In this document: positions 51,557 through 60,058 of the stretch, piece after piece
How the letters are laid out: the number at the start of each line of letters is the position of its first letter
Position numbering within the stretch: position 1 is the stretch's first letter
Source of the DNA: an uncultured Saprospiraceae bacterium
Lineage (GTDB): Bacteria > Bacteroidota > Bacteroidia > Chitinophagales > Saprospiraceae
DNA length: 64,000 nucleotides
Assembly: GCA_937921595.1 (NCBI GenBank)
Contig: CAKZTD010000060.1
Location: forward strand, 1 to 64,000
Direction of reading: 5' to 3'
Position numbers and translations under genes: made by a program
The notes under the pieces: model-generated
Databases searched by the model: none
What the model was told of the DNA's origin: nothing
What the model saw: only the letters and a program-made list of their open reading frames with translations

Positions 51557-53995
51557 TTGAACTTCAAACACTTTATACTATCCTTTTGTCTTCTCCTTAC
51601 CTTTAGCGGATCACTCTTCGCTCAGGATGCCAAAGATATTCCTGCTACCCAAACTTTAAAAAACGGGATTAAGAAAAAGAAGAAAAAAAGACTGGAACTT
51701 ACTTTCTCTCAAGAAGGTGGTTTTTACACTGAAGCTGTTTCTATTTCTTTAAAATCTCCAGCAGCAAAAATTTACTATACCCTTGATGGTAGTACGCCGA
51801 ATTCGAAGTCTAGTGTTTATACCAAACCAATCGAAATCGAAAAGACGACTATCCTCAGAGCAACTGCTCGGAAAGGAAAAGTCAATAGTAAAACGATTGG
51901 TCATACTTATTTTATAAATGAACCTTATTCTAATTTCCCTACCATATCCTTAGGTGTTACTCCGGATATTTTATTCGACCCTGAAAACGGACTTTATGTA
52001 AAAGGACCTAATGCTCAGGATTCTACTTGGAAACTAGAAGGTGCAAACTTTTGGAGCCGTAAAGAGATAAAAATTAATACAGAACTTTTCGAAGTTGATG
52101 GCGAAAACGAATTCAATAGTATTACCGGATTAAGATTATTTGGAGGGATGAGTAGATTGTTTCCACAAAAATCTATGACGATTGTCGCAAGAGATTCGTA
52201 TGGTAAAAAAAGAATCCGACATAAAGTATTTGGAAAAGAAGGTTTAAAAAAATACAAGTTCCTCGTTTTAAGAAATTCTGGTAGCGATTGGGGCAAGTCT
52301 CATTTTAGAGATGCGCTCATGACGGGCCTGCTAGAAGACTGGGATATTGAAAAACAAGATTACCGCCCTTCTCATCTTTACCTCAATGGCAAGTATTGGG
52401 GAATCTATAATATTCGTGAGAAAGTGAATCGTTACTTTATTGCTGGACATCATGAGGTCGATAAAGATAGTATAGATTTGATTGAACACCGAATGACGAT
52501 TAAGCGAGGTAGTAGCCGGCATTATCGAAAGATGCTTCAGTTTTTGGAAAACAATTCCATGGCTGTTCCTGCAAACTATGCATACATCCAATCACAAATG
52601 GATGTTGATAATTTCATGCAATATCAAATTGCTCAGATATTCTTCAACAACCAGGATGCCGGGGGAAATATAAAATTTTGGAGACCACAAGAGGAAGGTG
52701 GAAAATGGAGATGGATCATGTATGATACGGATTGGGGATTTGGTCTTCACTCTTCCAAAGGCTACAAATTTAACAGTCTAAACTTCCATACTGAAACGGA
52801 TGGCCCATCTTGGCCTAATCCACCATGGAGTACACTGATCCTTAGAAAGCTTCTGGAAAGTCCAGACTTTAGTGAAAAATTTGTTACTCGTTTTGCTGAT
52901 CACCTTAATTCAACTTTTGCTACTGATAGAGTAGAGAAAAATATAAATGAGCTTTACGATCAATTGGTTCCAGAGATCGATCGACATCTCGAACGTTGGA
53001 AACTTAAAGATGACAATTGGAAATTGCATGTCAACATTATGAGAACCTTTGCGAAGGAACGACCAGATTATGTTCGCATGCATTTGATGGAAAGATTCAA
53101 CACGGGTGATCTTGTCAACATCGAAGTCGCAGCGACTGATGGTGGCCAAGTTTTGATCAATGATCAAATCAAAGTGGAAGATCAATTATTCAAAGGTCAA
53201 TATTTTGAAAACATTCCAGTTCAAATCAAAGCCATTCCAAAATTTGGTTATCGTTTTATCGGATGGAAAGGTATTGAATTGGATGACACTTCACTTGAAG
53301 CGACCATCTCACTCGAAAGAGGCAAGACGACAAAGGTCCAAGCATTGTTTGCTCCTTTCACTCATCCACTAGCTGGATCTATAATGATTAATGAGATTAG
53401 TTGTAATAATAAAAAAAGTGGTGATTGGGTCGAAATATATAACTATTCAAAAGAGCCTGTAAAGTTAGACAATTGGTATTTAACCGATAGCAAGCATTAT
53501 TTTAAATTACCTTCAGTTACGATTTCTTCTAAGGATTATGTCATCCTTTGCCAGGATAAAGAAAGGTTTTTAAAAATTCATCCAGAACAATTTAATGCGG
53601 TTGGTGATTTCCAATTTGGATTAAGCAAACGTAGCGAAACACTTGGTTTGTTTTCTGCTGATGGTGCAGCTATTGACAGCATGTCTTTTGAACTATCACC
53701 GATAGATTCTGCCTACACCTTAAGCCTTACACTTCCTTATCTGGACAATAGCGATATTGAAAACTGGGAAATCAATTACGGCAAAGGGTCTCCAAATTCT
53801 GCAAATCCATACTTTTTAGAAAGTCGAATCAAGGCTGAGCAGGAGATTTGGCTGCGTGTTGGGATTGGAATTGGTTTACTCCTTTTATTGACACTGATGA
53901 TTTCTTTTAAAAAGCGTAAACCAGAACCTGTCTTTGAAATCACTAACGACGAGGCAGATTTTGGCGAAGAAGATGTTACACCTCCTAGTCTTTAA
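51557..53995 (+). CDS. CotH-kinase protein with chitobiase-type, lamin-tail and C-terminal membrane segments
   Basis: The product is 812 aa from a TTG start, with a signal peptide ending at about FSGSLFAQ. Domain order: a chitobiase/CHB_HEX-C-like domain (about 48-125, KIYYTLDGSTPNSKS), a CotH domain (about 150-480) with RNSGSDWGKSHFRDAL, GKYWGIYNIREKVNRYF and WRWIMYDTDWGFG, then an immunoglobulin-like linker. A lamin-tail domain (about 610-720, GSIMINEISCNNKKSGDWVEIYNYS) follows, and finally one hydrophobic helix (about 762-785) with a short acidic cytosolic tail. CotH proteins phosphorylate proteins or carbohydrates outside the cytoplasm. No T9SS tail is present; instead the protein is apparently membrane-anchored. 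Confidence 0.88.
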   Translation: MNFKHFILSFCLLLTFSGSLFAQDAKDIPATQTLKNGIKKKKKKRLELTFSQEGGFYTEAVSISLKSPAAKIYYTLDGSTPNSKSSVYTKPIEIEKTTILRATARKGKVNSKTIGHTYFINEPYSNFPTISLGVTPDILFDPENGLYVKGPNAQDSTWKLEGANFWSRKEIKINTELFEVDGENEFNSITGLRLFGGMSRLFPQKSMTIVARDSYGKKRIRHKVFGKEGLKKYKFLVLRNSGSDWGKSHFRDALMTGLLEDWDIEKQDYRPSHLYLNGKYWGIYNIREKVNRYFIAGHHEVDKDSIDLIEHRMTIKRGSSRHYRKMLQFLENNSMAVPANYAYIQSQMDVDNFMQYQIAQIFFNNQDAGGNIKFWRPQEEGGKWRWIMYDTDWGFGLHSSKGYKFNSLNFHTETDGPSWPNPPWSTLILRKLLESPDFSEKFVTRFADHLNSTFATDRVEKNINELYDQLVPEIDRHLERWKLKDDNWKLHVNIMRTFAKERPDYVRMHLMERFNTGDLVNIEVAATDGGQVLINDQIKVEDQLFKGQYFENIPVQIKAIPKFGYRFIGWKGIELDDTSLEATISLERGKTTKVQALFAPFTHPLAGSIMINEISCNNKKSGDWVEIYNYSKEPVKLDNWYLTDSKHYFKLPSVTISSKDYVILCQDKERFLKIHPEQFNAVGDFQFGLSKRSETLGLFSADGAAIDSMSFELSPIDSAYTLSLTLPYLDNSDIENWEINYGKGSPNSANPYFLESRIKAEQEIWLRVGIGIGLLLLLTLMISFKKRKPEPVFEITNDEADFGEEDVTPPSL

Positions 53996-54409
53996 ATTTA
54001 ATTCACACCTCTTACCTTATCTAATTCCATCTATACTTTTCCTATTTTGCACTATTTTATAGGTAAAAACACCGTAGATCTAGCATTTAAAGCCATTTAA
54101 GGCACCTATTCTATACCAATCAACGTTATATTAGATATAGAATTCATGCCAATCAGGGCTTAAAAGATCATTGGTTTTTTAATTTACTCCACGCTAAGAA
54201 AAAACGATATACGGTATTAAATTTTCGGGCTTTTTTAACGCCGAACACCTATATATTGTTTACACTCAACTTGAAATTAAGCGTTTTAGGAGCCATATTA
54301 ACAGCTTTCAAACCTGACTCGCATAATTTGTTTAAAAATAATTTCAACTCATTAAACCTTAGTAAGAATAGTGAGTCTTAATAATGAATCAAATGATTCG
54401 TAATCATCA
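53996..54409. other. Intergenic region holding dispersed repeat copy B
   Basis: 414 bases. It contains copy B of the repeat (54147-54286) and AT-rich sequence; no ORF with a credible start. A promoter for the sigma operon should lie in the last ~100 bases, but no box is convincing. Confidence 0.6.
54147..54286 (+). repeat. Dispersed intergenic repeat, copy B
   Basis: Same ordered blocks as 22656-22817: TGCCAATCA..GCTTAAAA, TTTACTCCACGCTAAGAA, TTTTCGGGCT, CGAACACC and AAATTAAGC. It is about 20 bases shorter than copy A. Confidence 0.65.
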
Positions 54410-54964
54410 ATGGAAATGACGGACGACCAAATATTATCCTTGTTGCAAACCGAGGAAAATTATGAAAAAGGCTTTAGAGTCTTGATGGAAGCGTACCAGG
54501 AACGCCTTTATTGGCATATCCGTAAAATGGTACATCAGCATGATGATGCCAATGATGTCATTCAAAACACCTTTATAAAAGTATATCGGAGTATTGGAAA
54601 ATTTGAAGGAAAATCCAAGCTTTATACTTGGCTCTATAGAATCGCAACTAACGAATCGATTACTTTTTTAAATAAAAAAAAGAAGAAAGCGACGAGTTCG
54701 ATTGACGATGAAGATGCCAACTTAAGCAACCGTTTGAAAGCCGATGAATATTTTGATGGTGATGAAATTCAGTACCAATTACAATTGGCTCTGGAGACCT
54801 TACCAGAAAAACAAAAAATGGTTTTTAACATGAGATATTTTGATGAAGTGAGTTACGCTGATATGTCCGAAATTTTAGAAACTTCAGTCGGCGCATTAAA
54901 AGCTTCTTATCATCATGCTTCTAAAAAAATTGAAGCTTTTTTAAAAGCATCAGTAGACGGCTAA
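54410..54964 (+). CDS. ECF-type RNA polymerase sigma factor
   Basis: The product is 184 aa. Region 2 at about 22-92 (RVLMEAYQERLYWHIRKMVHQHDDANDVIQNTFIKVYRSI, LYTWLYRIATNESITFLNKKKKK) and region 4 at about 125-178 (LETLPEKQKMVFNMRYFDEVSYADMSEILETSVGALKASYHHASKKIE) are intact. The Ser/Lys linker KKKKKATSSIDDEDANL is longer than usual. It begins a compact three-gene operon with an anti-sigma-like membrane protein and a small periplasmic protein, an envelope-stress arrangement seen widely in Bacteroidota. Confidence 0.93.
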   Translation: MEMTDDQILSLLQTEENYEKGFRVLMEAYQERLYWHIRKMVHQHDDANDVIQNTFIKVYRSIGKFEGKSKLYTWLYRIATNESITFLNKKKKKATSSIDDEDANLSNRLKADEYFDGDEIQYQLQLALETLPEKQKMVFNMRYFDEVSYADMSEILETSVGALKASYHHASKKIEAFLKASVDG

Positions 54965-55004
54965 GAAACTTAGCAAAATATTAAACCTAATTAATTTTAT
55001 AATA

Positions 55005-55568
55005 ATGAATCGCAAAGAAGAAATAAGAAACGAGTTGGCTGAAATATCTCCTTTCTTAGCTGGGTTGAATCTACAGTCCGCTTTCAAAGTACCCAAGGGT
55101 TATTTTGCAGAGCTTCCAGATGCAATCCTAGAGAGTGTTTCTCCGCTGGCAGAACTAAAAAGAGCTCCTGGCTTTTCTGTTCCTAAAAATTACTTTGAAT
55201 CGCTTCCTGATCTTGTTCTTGATCGAGTAGCACCTAAGCAAGTTACAGAAACTGTAGCTGAAGTAGCTAAACCAGCAGCAACGCCTTCTTCAAGTTGGTT
55301 AGATGATGTGATCAATAGTATAGCGTTTCTTTTTCAGCCTCGCTACGCTTTGAGATTAGCCGGAGTTGCAGTCTTACTTGTTGCAGGATTCTTTTTCCTC
55401 CAAAACCCAGACAGTAGCAGCGAGGGTACACTTGCAGGAACAGATCTTGATCCTTTTGAAGAGTACGGAATTAATATAGATGACCTAAGTGATGAAGATG
55501 TTGATTTCATGCTTGAAGATCTTTTTGCAGAAGGCATCAGCGATGAAGACTTAGAAGGATTGCTATAA
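55005..55568 (+). CDS. Membrane anti-sigma-like protein of the third ECF operon
   Basis: The product is 187 aa. The N-terminal ~100 residues hold two copies of a FKVPKGYFAELPDAIL / FSVPKNYFESLPDLVL motif (about 27-43 and 55-71), a pattern common in sigma partners of this phylum. One helix (about 125-141, RLAGVAVLLVAGFFFL) crosses the membrane. The C-terminal tail is strongly acidic (DLDPFEEYGINIDDLSDEDVDFMLEDLFAEG). No zinc-finger Cys motif is present, so sigma binding is inferred from operon position. Starts 40 bases after the sigma gene and ends 51 before the next. Confidence 0.8.
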   Translation: MNRKEEIRNELAEISPFLAGLNLQSAFKVPKGYFAELPDAILESVSPLAELKRAPGFSVPKNYFESLPDLVLDRVAPKQVTETVAEVAKPAATPSSSWLDDVINSIAFLFQPRYALRLAGVAVLLVAGFFFLQNPDSSSEGTLAGTDLDPFEEYGINIDDLSDEDVDFMLEDLFAEGISDEDLEGLL

Positions 55569-55619
55569 TCAATCGATCAAATTAAATATATTTTAATCAA
55601 ACAGTAAATCTGTTATACA

Positions 55620-56048
55620 ATGAAAAAGCTATTATTAATTTTATTCGTCAGTATCAGTTTCATAGCCGGAGCAGTTGCTCAACAAGGCTTCGAGAGTAAT
55701 CCTAAAGTAAAGGATCTTCGTAAAAAATTCTTTAACAAAGAGTTGCTTTTTACGGATGCTGAAGACAAAGCCTTTTGGCCGATATTCAATAAATATCAAG
55801 GAGAAATCAAGAGTTTGACTAAGCAATATAAATCTAGAAAATATCCTGAAACGGATAAAGGTGCAGAAGACAAGATCAAAGATTCTCTTGAATTTGATGA
55901 TAAAAAATCAGCACTCAAAAAGAAATACTTGGATCAGTTTTCCAAAGTATTACCTGTAAAAAAAGTAGCGAAGATCGAACCGACGGAACGAAAATTTAAA
56001 AGAGAAGTGCTCAAACAAGTTCGAAAGAATCGCAAAGGAAAAAATTAG
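55620..56048 (+). CDS. Small periplasmic Spy/CpxP-type sensor-like protein
   Basis: The product is 142 aa with signal peptide MKKLLLILFVSISFIAGAVAQ. The mature part is helical and basic. LTDAEDKAFWPIFNKYQGEIKSLTKQYK (about 41-68) and the following helices suit the periplasmic Spy/CnrX-like fold that often follows ECF sigma genes as a sensor. It probably modulates the membrane anti-sigma from the periplasmic side. The ligand is unknown. A strong terminator ends the operon 55 bases later. Confidence 0.8.
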   Translation: MKKLLLILFVSISFIAGAVAQQGFESNPKVKDLRKKFFNKELLFTDAEDKAFWPIFNKYQGEIKSLTKQYKSRKYPETDKGAEDKIKDSLEFDDKKSALKKKYLDQFSKVLPVKKVAKIEPTERKFKREVLKQVRKNRKGKN

Positions 56049-56102
56049 AAGCCTGTAAGAAATACCTGGTTGAACAAATATTCTACAGGACAACATATTA
56101 GG

Positions 56103-56134
56103 AAAAGCTGCTTGAAATTCAAGCAGCTTTTTTT
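56103..56134 (+). terminator. Terminator of the sigma/anti-sigma/sensor operon
   Basis: AAAAGCTGCTTG...CAAGCAGCTTTT hairpin with a short loop and eight Ts. Confidence 0.9.
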
Positions 56135-56178
56135 TTAATATTAAGTTATTTGACTAATTTTTTTTTAAGCTTAATCCT

Positions 56179-56186
56179 TACCTTTG
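56179..56186 (+). promoter_or_regulatory. -7 box abutting the DMT transporter start
   Basis: TACCTTTG fits TAnnTTTG; transcription would begin near 56190-56194, at or beside the GTG start codon at 56191, suggesting a leaderless transcript. TTTG at 56149-56152 could be a -33 box but at a long 26-base spacing. Confidence 0.45.
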
Positions 56187-56190
56187 ACAG

Positions 56191-57087
56191 GTGAGTCAAA
56201 AACTAAAAGCACACATTGCGCTCTTCTTCGTAGCGCTCATTTATGGAGCTAATTTTACCATAGCAAAAGTTGTAATGGATGAGGGCTATATTGAGCCTCT
56301 TGGCTTTATCCTTCTTCGAGTTTTGAGCGGTCTTATTTTATTCTCTCTGATACATTGGTTTTTTGTTAAAGAAAAAATCGAAAGAAAGGATATTGGAAAA
56401 TTAATCCTTTGCGGTTTACTTGGAGTAGCTGTCAATCAAATGTTTTTCTTTCAGGGATTAAAACTTACCACCCCTATAAACGCTTCTCTGATCATGACAA
56501 CTTGTCCCATCTTTGTCCTGATCGTCAGTGCAATCATTCTAAAAGAAAAGGTTACACCGAAGAAGATTCTCGGCATTCTCTTCGGAGCTTGTGGAGCGAT
56601 AATACTCATCACCTATGGGCAAAAAATTCAATTTCAAAAAAATCAGGCGCTTGGCGACCTTATGATCTTAGTTAATGCTATTTCTTTTGGTACTTATCTC
56701 GTTTTAGTAAAATCGTTGATGAAGAAATACCACCCTATCACTGTTGTAAAATGGGTGTTTACCATCGGGATCATTTTTGTATTTCCTTTCGGCATCAAAC
56801 AACTTACGATGGTCGAGTGGAGTTCATTTTCTACCAACATATGGGTTGCCGTTGCTTACGTTCTCCTGTTCACTACCTTCCTCACCTACCTCTTCAATGC
56901 CTTTGCATTAAAAATCGTTCAGGCATCCACAACCAGCATCTATATTTACTTACAGCCATTAATCGCCTCATTAATCGCTATTCTTGCCGGTGGCGATGAA
57001 TTAGTGCCTGTAAAGCTCATTTCGGGGTTTTTAATTTTTATTGGAGTCTATTTAGTCAGTACTGGAAAGGTTATTTCAAAAAAATAA
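56191..57087 (+). CDS. EamA/DMT-family transporter
   Basis: The product is 298 aa from a GTG start, giving ten membrane helices in two EamA halves (about 5-145 and 150-290). The first has IALFFVALIYGANFTIAKVVM and NQMFFFQGLKLTTPINASLI, the second ends AGGDELVPVKLISGFLIFIGVYLVS. The family exports or imports metabolites, drugs or nucleotide sugars, so the substrate cannot be predicted. Positive charges are placed to give the usual inside/outside duplication. The start codon is unusually close to the promoter box. Confidence 0.9.
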   Translation: MSQKLKAHIALFFVALIYGANFTIAKVVMDEGYIEPLGFILLRVLSGLILFSLIHWFFVKEKIERKDIGKLILCGLLGVAVNQMFFFQGLKLTTPINASLIMTTCPIFVLIVSAIILKEKVTPKKILGILFGACGAIILITYGQKIQFQKNQALGDLMILVNAISFGTYLVLVKSLMKKYHPITVVKWVFTIGIIFVFPFGIKQLTMVEWSSFSTNIWVAVAYVLLFTTFLTYLFNAFALKIVQASTTSIYIYLQPLIASLIAILAGGDELVPVKLISGFLIFIGVYLVSTGKVISKK

Positions 57088-57407
57088 AAATGTCACAGAT
57101 TCATCATCCAATTCTTTCCTAAGCCACTTTTATTACATTTGTCAATATTTTCAAATATTATTTTTTTGACTTTATTATTCATCGTATATATTAACCTATG
57201 TAACAGAGTTGTTTATATGAAGATATAATAAACAATTTTAATTTATCGCAATCCTTAAATTATTGAAAATCAACATATTATACAGATTATTTTAATTTTT
57301 AATACAAAAACACTAAAGCAATTTTTTTGAAAAATAATGCGTTCCAATGCTAGTTTCTTTGCCCCTTTTTTATGTATATTTACCCATAGCATAACTACAC
57401 GTAGATC
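57088..57407. other. AT-rich intergenic region before the TPR gene
   Basis: 320 bases of very low GC. No small gene, repeat or clear terminator seen; the TPR gene promoter probably lies near TATATTTA at about 57375. Confidence 0.5.
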
Positions 57408-58832
57408 ATGAATCAACAGAATCAACGGAATTCAAACATACAAAACGCGCTCATTTCTGAGTATGAGGCGATGTCACAAAAAGGAACGGTAGGTTTCTAT
57501 GAGGAAACGGTCTTTATGACACTCATCCAGTACTACCAAGAATCCGAATTAATTGGAAAAGCAATGGAGGTTGTTGATCACGCGATCAAGCAACACGCCT
57601 ATACCTCGACCTTTCACAAGAAGAAAGCAGAACTTCTTTTAGAGAAAGGTTGTGCAACTCAAGCACTAAGTTGTTTGGATCAGGCAGAGTTATTTGCACC
57701 TTCAGAATTTGAAACTATCTTACTAAGAGTAGAGAGTCTTAATATGCTCGGGTATTTTGAAGAAGCACATGCTTTGCTAAATCAATTAGAAGATTGTGCA
57801 AGAGGAAAAGAATTGAGTGAAGTCTATCTTAGTAAAGCCATCTTATTCGAATCTCGACAGCAGTTCAAAAATATGTTTTTAGCTTTAAAAAAATCTATCC
57901 TTATTGATTCCGAAAATATGGAAGCATTAGGAAGGGTTTGGTTTAGTGTCGAAATGTCGAGATGCTTTTCAGAAAGTATTGAGTTGCATAAAAAATTGAT
58001 CGACATCGATCCTTATAATTATGTAGCCTGGTACAACTTAGGTTATTCTTATAGTGCAGAAGAAGATTATGCTAATGCAGCAGATGCTTTTGAATATGCA
58101 TACATCATCAATAACCAATTTGAATTTGCTTACCGAGATTGCGCAAATGCGTGCATTGAAATTGGACAATACCAAAGGGCTTTGGATTGCTATAAAGAAG
58201 CACTCGAATTCATAAAACCTGATAGTGATATCCTTCTCAATATTGGTTACTGTCTAGAAGAACTTGGCAATCTTTCAAAAGCAAAATCTTTCTATCTAAA
58301 ATCTGCTCATCTAAATTCTTCAGATGACCATATTTATTATAGACTAGGAGAATGCTATACTAAAGAACAAAAATGGATCTCGGCGATTGCAGCTTACGAA
58401 AAGGCTTTATCCATCGAAGATTTAAAAGAAGAATATTATACAGCGCTGGGTAATTGCTATTACCAGATTAATGAATTTGATACTGCAAACCAGCATCTTC
58501 AACGAGCTACTGAAATGGCTCCGGAAATAAGTGCATGCTGGATCCAATACGCACTTTTTCTTTTGGAAACTGAAGAGATCGAGTCCGCTTTACACATCAT
58601 TGAGGACGCACACTTTTACTCTTATGGTATTGAACTTTCGTATTGCAAGACAGCTTGCTTGATGGCCGCTGGAAATCGTCCGGAGGCGCTACGGTTTTTA
58701 AATGAAACCCTAGCAGAAAATGAATTCAATGAAGAAGATCTTTTCCAATTTCTTCCTGAATTCAAAGAAGACATAGACATTAAAAGTATTATAACTATTA
58801 ATAAAGAAAATAGACTTACTAAAGATAATTGA
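57408..58832 (+). CDS. Cytosolic tetratricopeptide-repeat protein
   Basis: The product is 474 aa. Without a signal peptide or membrane helix, it consists of about eleven TPR-type helix pairs from residue 30 to 430. The clearest are YVAWYNLGYSYSAEEDYANAADAFEYAYIINN (about 203-234) and YYTALGNCYYQINEFDTANQHLQRATEMAP (about 344-373). TPR arrays mediate protein assembly; in Bacteroidota this type is often a conserved orphan. The C-terminal tail (EEDLFQFLPEFKEDIDIKSIITINKENR) is non-repeat. No specific partner is suggested by neighbours. Confidence 0.88.
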   Translation: MNQQNQRNSNIQNALISEYEAMSQKGTVGFYEETVFMTLIQYYQESELIGKAMEVVDHAIKQHAYTSTFHKKKAELLLEKGCATQALSCLDQAELFAPSEFETILLRVESLNMLGYFEEAHALLNQLEDCARGKELSEVYLSKAILFESRQQFKNMFLALKKSILIDSENMEALGRVWFSVEMSRCFSESIELHKKLIDIDPYNYVAWYNLGYSYSAEEDYANAADAFEYAYIINNQFEFAYRDCANACIEIGQYQRALDCYKEALEFIKPDSDILLNIGYCLEELGNLSKAKSFYLKSAHLNSSDDHIYYRLGECYTKEQKWISAIAAYEKALSIEDLKEEYYTALGNCYYQINEFDTANQHLQRATEMAPEISACWIQYALFLLETEEIESALHIIEDAHFYSYGIELSYCKTACLMAAGNRPEALRFLNETLAENEFNEEDLFQFLPEFKEDIDIKSIITINKENRLTKDN

Positions 58833-59014
58833 TACTTACTTCTACTTCTTTTTTTTAGCTATCCTTTCATTAATACTACTCGAAAGGCAGCTCCTAACAA
58901 ATATTCATTTTGGGCTACGTGCGTTATTAAGTTTACTAAACAAAGATCTTCTCCAAAGACAAAAAGTATTCTTAATTACGTACGAAGCACACTTTGAGTA
59001 ATCTTCCTTTTCCA

Positions 59015-59029
59015 TGGCATGTTTTTTGC
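59015..59029 (+). promoter_or_regulatory. Sigma-54 (-24/-12) promoter upstream of the M48-like lipoprotein gene
   Basis: TGGCATGTTTTTTGC: GG and GC are exactly 10 bases apart, fitting the -24/-12 consensus TGGCAyr-N4-TTGC. It lies 70 bases before the ATG at 59099, and a longer frame from 58994 would contain it. Confidence 0.6.
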
Positions 59030-59098
59030 CATTTTCAGAATACCTTCCACTGTATTCTCCCTCCATATTGTGTTTCATTTATAACAAATCGTTCAACC

Positions 59099-59905
59099 AT
59101 GAATCGTATCATTTCCAAATCCATCTTGGGAATCTTAGGTTTATTTGTGCTATTTTCTAGCTGCAAAAAACCCAAAGAAGTCCTAGTTCATCAAGACAAA
59201 GATGAGTTCACTTTTGAGGAACAGCAAAAAATCGGTAATAATTTAGCAGATCAAATTAATCTACATTCTACCAATGCATCTATCCTTGACCGAGCATCTA
59301 ACGAAGCTTTTTATGCTTATGTTGACAGGATATTAGAAAGCATCATTAACACCAACCTCGTGGAAACCAGAAATGTTTTTGATTGGGAAATTATCATTCT
59401 AAATGATGACAACACTCGTTCGGCCTTTACTATTCCTGGTGGAAAAATTTACATCTATACTGGTCTATTGAAAATGATTAACGGAGAGCATGAGTTATTT
59501 AGCATCCTTGCTCATGAAGTCTGCTATAGTGACAAAGGAGGAATCATTGAAACGATGAAAGAAAATTACGAAGCATTTTTAATTAGTGATATAGAAATAG
59601 GAACCTATTCAACAGGAACAGACAACATTGCAAAAACAATAAATAATCTATTATACTCTGAAAAAAATGTTGCAAAAGCAGATTCCTTTGCAATGGAAAT
59701 GGTTTGTCCGTTTCAATATGAGGCTAAAGGATTAAGGTCTTTTATCGATCGGGCTGGCGAAACAACAGACCAAGTGAAATGGTTAGAAAATCGCCCAAGA
59801 TCTCCATCAACATTAATGTTTTTAGAAAACCGTGCAACGGAATGTGGAATAGAGGAACTTACTTTTACAGAAAGGTATGAGTCATTTAAAGTTCTATTGC
59901 CGTAA
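59099..59905 (+). CDS. M48-like metallopeptidase lipoprotein with a degraded zinc site
   Basis: The product is 268 aa from ATG 59099 (the frame open from 58994 includes the promoter). The signal MNRIISKSILGILGLFVLFSSC gives Cys22. RSAFTIPGGKIYIYTGLL (about 107-124) is the M48 hallmark, but the zinc helix reads HEVCY (139-143) in place of HExxH. The distal E..AD helix reads NVAKAD (190-195), with Val191 where the third ligand Glu should be. Two of three metal ligands are thus lost, so proteolysis is unlikely. The fold and lipid anchor remain; a binding or chaperone-like role is possible. A consensus sigma-54 promoter precedes it. Confidence 0.82.
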   Translation: MNRIISKSILGILGLFVLFSSCKKPKEVLVHQDKDEFTFEEQQKIGNNLADQINLHSTNASILDRASNEAFYAYVDRILESIINTNLVETRNVFDWEIIILNDDNTRSAFTIPGGKIYIYTGLLKMINGEHELFSILAHEVCYSDKGGIIETMKENYEAFLISDIEIGTYSTGTDNIAKTINNLLYSEKNVAKADSFAMEMVCPFQYEAKGLRSFIDRAGETTDQVKWLENRPRSPSTLMFLENRATECGIEELTFTERYESFKVLLP

Positions 59906-59965
59906 AAGAAAAACTTAATTTATCGAAAAGTTTTTTCAATCCAATCTAGGCAAACTCAGAATAAA

Positions 59966-60020
59966 AAAGGGTCATTTTTACTACTTGTTTATTTAAAACA
60001 TAGAGTAAAAATGACCCTTT
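59966..60020. terminator. Bidirectional 17-bp terminator between convergent genes
   Basis: AAAGGGTCATTTTTACT and its exact complement across 21 bases, flanked by A- and T-tracts, between the M48-like gene and ppgK. Confidence 0.85.
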
Positions 60021-60058
60021 AATTTTTTATTTCATTTAAGAAAATAATCAAGCGCTTT

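Noticed and set aside
58994..59098. Longer start for the M48-like lipoprotein
   Set aside because: The extension contains a sigma-54 promoter and would bury the lipoprotein signal.
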